Below, piece by piece: positions 57,219 to 64,000 of a stretch of 64,000 nucleotides of DNA (its first letter is position 1; the number at the start of each line of letters is the position of its first letter). The position numbers were made by a program, and so were the translations under genes. This stretch comes from Inia geoffrensis (Eukaryota; Chordata; Mammalia; Artiodactyla; Iniidae). The notes beneath the pieces were generated by a model that had not been told where the DNA came from, made no database searches, and saw only the letters and a list, made by a program, of their open reading frames with translations. The stretch is from positions 16,655,592-16,719,591 of the forward strand of contig CM070905.1 of NCBI GenBank assembly GCA_036417435.1, in the 5' to 3' direction.

Positions 57219-57268
<50 letters not shown>
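57219..57268. repeat. (AC)25 microsatellite
   Basis: Fifty uninterrupted bases of AC repeat. Very likely polymorphic. Confidence 0.98.
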
Positions 57269-57270
<2 letters not shown>

Positions 57271-57750
57271 TAAGCAAGAAGACCTGGATTCAAATCCCAG
57301 CTTTAACTCTTTCTACTCATATGATCATGAACAAGTTAGTCTTTCCAAAATTCAGTTTCATCACTCCTAAAATACACGATTTTGACAGTCTAACATTACA
57401 TGCCACATAGATAGTAGATATTGAAACATATAGGTTACTCTCCTTTCTTCCTTGTGTAGGTAATTTTATACCTCCCATAGAAAGCCCTTAGGCAGTTTCT
57501 GTGATGAATGCAAGAATTCAAGTTTCAAAATACCAGTGATAGGTTTTTGTTCACATGTGTGACTCCTGCTTCTAGAATTTATATTATGCAATAATCAAGT
57601 CAATTGAAAATAGTAAATTAAATATGGAATTAAATGATGCCATCAAAGTAATATTATTTTTTGATTTGGTTTAACCTTCTTGATTTTCATTTTCAAGGAA
57701 ATTAGGAAAACACAAAAATTTGAAGATGAAATATACAATTCAATAAATGT
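57269..57750. other. unique non-coding DNA, possible MIR at left
   Basis: 57285-57420 has MIR-like wording (GACCTGGATTCAAATCCCAG, then CTTTAACTCTTTCTACTC and TCAGTTTCATCACTCC), so a sense MIR is likely there. The remainder is unassigned. Confidence 0.55.
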
Positions 57751-58338
57751 TTGTTACCATATGATCCAGAAATTCCACTCCTAGGTATATACCCAAGAAA
57801 AATGAAAATCTATGTCCACACAAAAACTTGTACATCAATATTCATTGAAGTATTATTCACAACAGCCCCAAAAGAGAAACAATCCAAATGTCCATCAACT
57901 AATGAACTGATAAATAAGAGTATATCCATACAATGTTGTATTATTCAGGAATATAAAGAAATTAAGTACTGATATATGCTACAACATGGACAAATCTTGA
58001 AACATTCTGCTAAGTGAAAGAAGCCAGTCACAAAGGACCATACGTTGTATGGTTCCACTTATGTGAAATATCCAGAATAGGCAAGGCTATAGAGACGGAA
58101 ACTATATTGCTTAGGGAAAGGGGGGAGAGTTGGAAGGATTGTGAGATTGGGGGGTAGGAGTGAATGCTAAGGGGTATGGTGGGTTTTTTGTGGGGGGGTA
58201 ATAAAAGTGTTCTCAAATTGACTGTGGTGATGAATGATCAACTCTGTGATTACATTAAAAGCCACTGAATTGTACACTAAATGGATGATTTGTATGTGAA
58301 TTATGTCTCAATGAAGCTGATAAAATAAATAAATAAAG
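57751..58338 (+). repeat. old L1 LINE 3' end, sense
   Basis: TATGATCCAGAAATTCCACT, CCTAGGTATATACCCAAGAA, AGTATTATTCACAACAGCCC, CCAAATGTCCATCAACTAAT, TGCTACAACATGGACAAATC and TGGATGATTTGTATGTGAAT, then a (AAAT)n tail. The 73-codon plus frame 57751-57972 is an L1 remnant (MLPYDPEIPLLGIYPRKMKI). Confidence 0.85.
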
Positions 58339-58414
58339 CGTGATCTCTGCTATAGGTGAAACAGACATGTTAACAAGTAAATTATGATGGCTTCTGTTAC
58401 AAAGATCAATTTAA

Positions 58415-58560
58415 TTCATTCACTCATTCTTTCATCATACAGATATTCAGTGAGCATCTACTCTGTGTCAGGCACCATGATAGAACAGGACACATACACA
58501 GTGGTGAGCAAAATAGATATGGTCTCTGTCCTCATGGAGATAATCACTAATAGCACAGTG
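58415..58560 (-). repeat. L2 LINE 3' part, antisense
   Basis: ATTCATTCACTCATTCTTTC, then GAGCATCTACTCTGTGTCAG, GCACCATGATAGAACAGGAC and CTGTCCTCATGGAGATAATC: the antisense L2 wording. Confidence 0.75.
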
Positions 58561-59354
58561 ACTGGTGCTACATTGATTTCCTTTGTTTAGAAAAATTAGA
58601 GCATGACTCTATTCATTTCTGGGAGTTAATTCCCAGTTCCTGCATTCTTAATGGTATTACTTTAATTAAGTTTTGTGTAAGACGTAAAGGTTTCTCATAA
58701 CAGTATTTTTAGAAAGAGAGATGGAGTTAAAAAACCAGAAAGAAGTAAGGTACTTCATCTTAGAAAGACCTTGACTCTGGCCTCAAATGTGATCATCTTG
58801 GACTAGCTATATAGATTTTTTTTTCTGATATTAAACATTCAGAAATGGTAATAATTTGGAGTTCATGAGCAAAAATATAGAGACTTATATGATCAACTAA
58901 ATAGCTTATTTGCCACAATTTAGGACAACACTGAATCTTTCAACACCTCTGTGCTGCAAAAACCTCCTTCATTAGGAAGAGGTAGTTCAGTGTGTATCAC
59001 AGTCCAAAGGACATATTGGCAAGAAATGAAGATTTAGCGGAAGAGGCAAGTCAAAATCTTGACCTTTCCTTTTCTCTGTTAGTTTATCCCAGTCAGAATC
59101 TGTATCCTTCTTCCAATATGGAGAGGTCTCTTCATGTTTTATTTGTCCCATCCACCTCTCCCTTCTACCCTTCCAATTCACTCAGAAAGCTAAGCAGAAA
59201 TTAGAACGAATCTCAGTAAGAAAAGGGCATGGGACAAGGATTTATTTTAGTCTAGACTAAAAGGGATTTTACTGATTCTACATAAATAGGTTTATGAGGA
59301 TATATGCTGTGGATATTTGGAGCCAATGTGCATCAAAGGAACCACTGATCTAGT
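58561..59354. other. unique non-coding DNA
   Basis: No gene or confident repeat recognised. Confidence 0.4.
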
Positions 59355-59535
59355 TGACAGAGTATAATCTTGACACTCAGGAGAACTTGGTGTTCTGACC
59401 CCTGCTGTACCACTAACTAGTTGTGTGATGTTAGGCAAATTACCTCCTCAATACATTAGCTTTTCTCCTTTGTTGATTGAAGGAATTGAATCAGAAGATC
59501 TTTCAGTTCCTTTTAGATCCAAAATTAGTATTTCC
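59355..59535 (+). repeat. MIR SINE
   Basis: AACTTGGTGTTCTGACCCCT, GCTGTACCACTAACTAGTTG and TGTGATGTTAGGCAAATTAC are the sense MIR core. The 3' part resembles the GATCTTTCAGTTCCTTTTAG end seen in some MIR subfamilies. Confidence 0.75.
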
Positions 59536-59589
59536 TTCATAATGTTATAGTCAACTTATAAATTATTCTTCTTATATATTTTGGAGTAT

Positions 59590-59835
59590 AGATGCAGATT
59601 AAGAGTATAGGATTTGGAATCAGATAGAGCTGGGAGTAAATGCATATCCTATCATTTATTAGAAAGCTGTTTATGCCCTGGGAAAAGTCTTTATATGCCT
59701 CATTTACCTCATCTATATAAGAAGAAGATAGAATGACCTCATAAGATTGTTTTGAGGATTTTCAATGACACCGTATACAAAAAGCACCTGGACTACTCTA
59801 TGTGCTCAATAAATATAAGCTATTACTATAATTGA
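59590..59835 (+). repeat. MIR SINE, near full length
   Basis: AAGAGTATAGGATTTGGAAT, CAGATAGAGCTGGGAGTAAA, TTTATATGCCTCATTTACCT, CATCTATATAAGAAGAAGAT, then CCTCATAAGATTGTTTTGAG and TGTGCTCAATAAATATAAGC. It lies only about 55 bp from the MIR at 59355, in the same orientation. Confidence 0.85.
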
Positions 59836-61174
59836 TGTAGACTTGATGAATTCATTTTATGTAAAGTAGTCTGCTTAGCATCTTTGGTATTATATTTCTC
59901 TTATACACAAGGTGTCCATCTAATACATTATAATATTGCATTTTCTTAATATGCTATGTGTCTATCTCCAGTATACGACAGCCAGGAATGACTTCTTAAG
60001 CTACAGGCCAATCTCTGAGCCGATGAATTGCTCCAAATACTTGACTGCTACCTCCCCTCTGTGACCTTCTTGAGAAGACGTCTATGCTGACAATGTGGAA
60101 ATATCATGGGGGAAGTGAGATGTAGGGAGAGAGAAGAGAGTGGAGTTATGTAAAGAACACTAGAAGTTAGAAGAGAAAAAAATTAAGGAAATAGTATAAA
60201 AAGGAATGCCTTAGTTTGAATTCCTTATGTTATTATGTTTCCCAAGTCTTTTACAGAGACCAAAAATTATTTTTATAATAGGAAAAATTATATAACATAT
60301 ATAAAAATATATCATTGTATGAAAACAGTACTTTAAAAATTCAAAGTAGCTCTTGAAGAGAGCAGAGCAGAGCCTAAATGGATTTCTTCTCCCTTGTTTA
60401 AGATCAGACCTAAGGCATGCACATATAGATGCTTTACATATACCTAACCAGCCATGCATATATTTATAGATATGCTTCCAAAAAAAAGGCACATCTCTGC
60501 ATCTATTTACAGTTGAACATAGGTTTGTATTCACTGAACATAACAATCCTTTCGATCAAATAGACACATACATAAACTCTTATTTGTATTCATCCAAATA
60601 CACAGACATGCAAACACTGATGCCCACACTTGCAGAAAGTCTCAATATCTATACCAGCTGAAACTAATGCTTCAGTTTAGTGAAGGGAAGAGACGGGTTT
60701 TTCTCACAAGAACCTTTAAACCTTTGTAAGTACAGGGTTTGTTGGGTTTTTTTTCATTTGTAAAATCTGGCTGTGTAAGATATCCTACTCACTAAAATAG
60801 CTTAGGATTTTGAAGTTAAAAATAAACATTATATAGTAAAATTAGTGTTAGCATCTCCCTCCTAATGTTATATGCAATGACTTCATAAGTGCTCTAGGAT
60901 AGTGTAAAGTAATGAGCTTCTGGCCTCATTACAGCAGTTTGCTGGGCAGGCCTCTGGGAAACAGCAATGGATGCTGCCTAGAGTCCACGGAAGATGCTGA
61001 GGAGACAATGTCCTCTTTGGAACAAAGACTATAATCTTTGGTCCTACAGACTTATTTAAGAGTTCAAATGAGCAAGTTACAGATGTGCTAATGAAAGGCC
61101 CAAGAAATATAGCTGATGGGCATTAACAGTGATTTTAACCCAGATGTTCCATTGGGTTAAAACAGCATTGTTAG
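59836..61174. other. unique non-coding DNA
   Basis: No gene. The 111-codon minus frame 60546-60211 has no recognisable domain. 60880-61130 is comparatively GC-rich, non-repetitive sequence. A perfect 10-bp-arm hairpin lies at 61133-61162. Confidence 0.45.
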
Positions 61175-61360
61175 CAGTGGTTCTCAAAATTTAGGTTCTC
61201 AAAATCCCTTGGAGGCTTTATTAAAACACAGATTGCTTGGCTCTACCCCCAGAGCCTTTAATTTAGTAGCTCTGTAGTTGGGGCTGGAGAATTTGTCTTT
61301 CTATCAAGTCCCTAAGTGGTAATGATGATGCTAGTCTCTAGACCACACTTGGGAACTGTG
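61175..61360 (+). mobile_element. hAT-Charlie MITE (MER5A-like)
   Basis: CAGTGGTTCTCAAAATTTAG terminus, then CTTTATTAAAACACAGATTG, CTCTACCCCCAGAGCCTTTA and GACCACACTTGGGAACTGTG at the right end. About 186 bp and non-autonomous. An 8-bp duplication is not recognisable. Confidence 0.8.
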
Positions 61361-62144
61361 CCTTAGAGAGACAGAACGATTTAAGGAAGAAGACTGTATC
61401 AGAATCTTTCAGGGACTTGAGGTGTGGCCTGAGTGGACATATGTAATTCTGTAAAGCTCTGTAGGGGATTCAACTTCGCTCCTCTCTCACTCCCAATCCC
61501 AACCCTCCAATCCTGCCCCAACCAGACTGACAACTAACAACTGGGCTAGGTAAATTATGTGGTTTCAATCACAGAAGCAAATAGTACTAGCTTTAAAAAA
61601 AAAGTCCAAAAGATTGGAAGTATGTATTGCAGATAAAAAGTTATTATGAAGTGGATACACAAAATGGACAGGAGCCCATAGCATTTGCCTCATCTTTGCC
61701 AAGCTACCATAGACTTTTGAAATAAATACTGATTTCTTTTTTATACTAATGTGAACTTAAAGGTATGAAGTGACATGAAAGCCATAAAGCAGAAGAAGGA
61801 AACTTAACATTTATGGAAAATTAGTGCCAAAGATTTGCTCGCTGGTAATGTTGATTAGAAGTTTTGTAGTCTTGGCCAATTAAATCAGCTTCCATACCAC
61901 AGTGAGTAAATGATGGTTGTGAGTGTCTTTAAGAGCAGAGAGAAGGCAGAGAAAATTAAGGAAAAATCCAAATGATAGCAGAATGCTTTCCTTTTAAGGC
62001 AAGAGAAAGAACTATCCAGAGGACAAACTTAGGCTTCAGCTTCTGAGATGAATGAAAACGGTTTTAGCTCTCAAAGCTGTAGCTATGGAGCAGCTAGTCC
62101 TCAAGGCACTGAGTTAATGATGTGGCTGATTGCTTCTATGCACA
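61361..62144. other. unique non-coding DNA
   Basis: No gene or confident repeat recognised. Confidence 0.4.
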
Positions 62145-62275
62145 GAGTCATTATGACTGATACTGGGCAAGTTGCTTAACCTCTTTTGGTCCCAGTTTCC
62201 TCATCTGTAAAATGAGGAGATCGGAACAGATGACTTCCGAAGTCCCTTACAGGTCTAACATTTTATGATTTAATG
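62145..62275 (+). repeat. MIR SINE
   Basis: GGGCAAGTTGCTTAACCTCT, CAGTTTCCTCATCTGTAAAA and TGAGGAGATCGGAACAGATG form a well-preserved sense MIR core with a CCTTACAGGTCTAACATTTT 3' side. Confidence 0.85.
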
Positions 62276-64000
62276 CCTGACTGGCAATGCATCCTCTTAA
62301 GTGCCACTGTGCATAGCCATGCATGACTTGAAACATTCCTGTGCAGGGTGCCAGCTTGTCTTCATGATGGAAAATAAAGAGAGTTAGCTTTAAACAAAAC
62401 AGTGAAGTAATCCAAGTTTTATTTAATCTTCTGTAAGTTTTGTTTAAACTGACTCTCATGCCCTTTTAAATTCCCTTTCAGGCAACCTGGGTTTCCTTGC
62501 ATTCGCTCATTACCCTCTCTTCACACTTTGCTTTCAAAGGCATATTGGGCATTGGTAAAAATGTAAGCAATGTTTATTGGATAACTGATAATCTCCTTAA
62601 GGTGACACTAACACTAAGTGCAGACAACAATTAAAAATCCAGGGGAAGAGCCTGGATAATCAGGTTTAGAATACCAAGCAAAACATTGGCAACACATTTG
62701 AGAACTTGCCCAAAAGGGCTGGAGATATGCTCGGTAAAACTGAATGAATGAGAACGCCGATCCTCAAACACATGCTCACATGACCCAGAAGAATATCAAA
62801 ACATGCTGTCATAAGGGGCTAAAAAAGTTCAAGCGTAGTGAGTTTGGGGTACAAAAATACTGAAATAATTGTAACCACACTGTCATGGGGGTATGTAGGC
62901 ATATAACCAGGGGAAATCCTGGCAGACTCCTTCCCACTGCACTTGAAATCTTACCTTGAAATCTTCCTCTAAGGCTGACTCCTGAGGAAAACCTAAATCA
63001 GTTGGTCTAGAATCCCTGAAGGCTTAGCTGTATTTTTCTGAACACCCTTCCAAACTTCCTTCCATTTCCTAAAGAGGAACCCTTTGAAGGGCCCTGAGCT
63101 GGTGGGGAGAGATGGAGGAGCATGTGTCCAGGACTTATTGGCTTTAACCCGGACACCTGAACTTGGAGCCTCCTTTCCTGAGCACTGGTTTGCCTCCACA
63201 CCTAGGTCACTTCCCCGTGCTTCTGGCTCTTCTCCTCCATTTTGTAACCACACATGGTCAAGCACATGGTCATGTTCCAATGTTTTCGACCATCTACCTA
63301 AACCCGAGTGACTTAGAGTTTCTATAGTCACAGTCCTGTCATCTAGAACGTCTAGTATCAGGTCTTCAAGACAGAGAATAACTGAAAAGGCTCCCAGATA
63401 ATTCAAGTAAGAGGCAGAGACATAGAAGAATAGGAAAGCACAGCAAGAATCCTTGTGCTAGGCTGTAGTGGGTAACATGAGTGAGTCAAAATTCAGAATT
63501 TGAACATTGCCTCTGAATACATGTATTAGTGGATATATAAAAATACAGTTGTAATAATTGACATAATTTAAAGATAATATAAGTAATAATAAAGGAAAAT
63601 GATTTTTTAAAACTTGTCTTTACTATGAAAGAATAATAGTAACTTCAAAAATGTACATAAATTTTTCCAAGTGCCTAATATTACATAAAATAATGACATT
63701 ATGTAGCAATTAATCTATCATATTACTAACAACTTATAGCAGTTTGCTCTGAGTTTTGTATGATTACAACATTAAATTCTGGTCAAATATGCTATGATTC
63801 TATGTCTTTATGGTTCATTTTTGGAGGAAGTATAGTTATCTGTTCATAACTCAAAAAGAAATTAAAGGGAAGAGTGAATGATTAAACTGTTTTGTTTATA
63901 GATTCAGTCTGAAAGATAAACGAATATTGGCCTCTTTAAGATCTCCACTGAGAGTAAAACTACTGCTTTTATTCATTTTCAAAACATTAGAACTAAGCTA
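62276..64000. other. unique non-coding DNA
   Basis: No gene is established. A 137-codon minus frame (63406-62993) over GC-richer, non-repetitive sequence is the longest non-repeat frame in the right half; see findings. The last 500 bp are AT-rich and featureless. Confidence 0.45.

Noticed and set aside
57219..57268. Repeat array suggestive of CRISPR
   Set aside because: It is a simple dinucleotide microsatellite with no spacers, in vertebrate DNA.
61133..61162. 10-bp-arm hairpin as a structured RNA gene
   Set aside because: A single 10-bp stem with a 10-nt loop is expected about once by chance in a window of this size; kept only as a minor note.

Overview
The window looks like nuclear DNA from a cetacean (whale or dolphin). 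The best evidence is five well-preserved tRNA-derived SINEs plus one fragment of the CHR type. They have the A-box/B-box head and GC-rich body familiar from cetaceans and close relatives, and occur with young cetartiodactyl-type L1 elements. I saw no BovB LINE or Bov-tA SINE, which argues against a ruminant, and no pig PRE SINE. The lineage call is inference from repeat content; species cannot be read from this sequence.

I find no host gene: no convincing coding exon, tRNA, rRNA or structured ncRNA gene. Long open frames are L1 ORF fragments or chance frames over SINEs and LTRs. The window is AT-rich, repeat-dense intergenic or deep intronic DNA. No operon, CRISPR array, defence locus or other gene system is present, and none is claimed.

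Layout. 1-9.8 kb: mostly unique DNA with MIRs, a solo LTR inserted into a MIR (5493-5960) and an ERV1-like LTR with a polypurine tract (7623-8269). 9.8-17.5 kb: MLT1 LTRs and many L2 pieces, including a perfect 24-bp palindrome inside an L2 copy, ending in a CHR SINE. 17.5-24.5 kb: unique DNA, an L1 3' end with target-site duplications, old L2 and L1M. 24.5-31.3 kb: two antisense L1 insertions, each with target-site duplications; the first is a 4.3-kb copy running from the 5'UTR to the RT domain and then jumping to the 3'UTR. 33.2-37.5 kb: ancient L1M/HAL1-like blocks. 38.1-39.6 kb: a twin-primed (5'-inverted) L1. 39.7-45 kb: unique DNA and a hAT MITE split by a CHR SINE. 44.9-47.1 kb: a Tigger1 end abutting an L1 that is itself split by a long CHR SINE. 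47.1-64 kb: a diverged tandem duplication, an antisense SINE, an inverted pair of L1 3' ends, a Tigger-like transposase relic, another CHR SINE, an (AC)25 microsatellite, several MIRs and a MER5A-like MITE.

The most informative observations are structural: nested insertions whose duplications reconstruct the order of events, the internally deleted L1, the twin-primed L1, the inverted L1 pair, and several unusually perfect palindromes, including two overlapping hairpins at 48969-49003.
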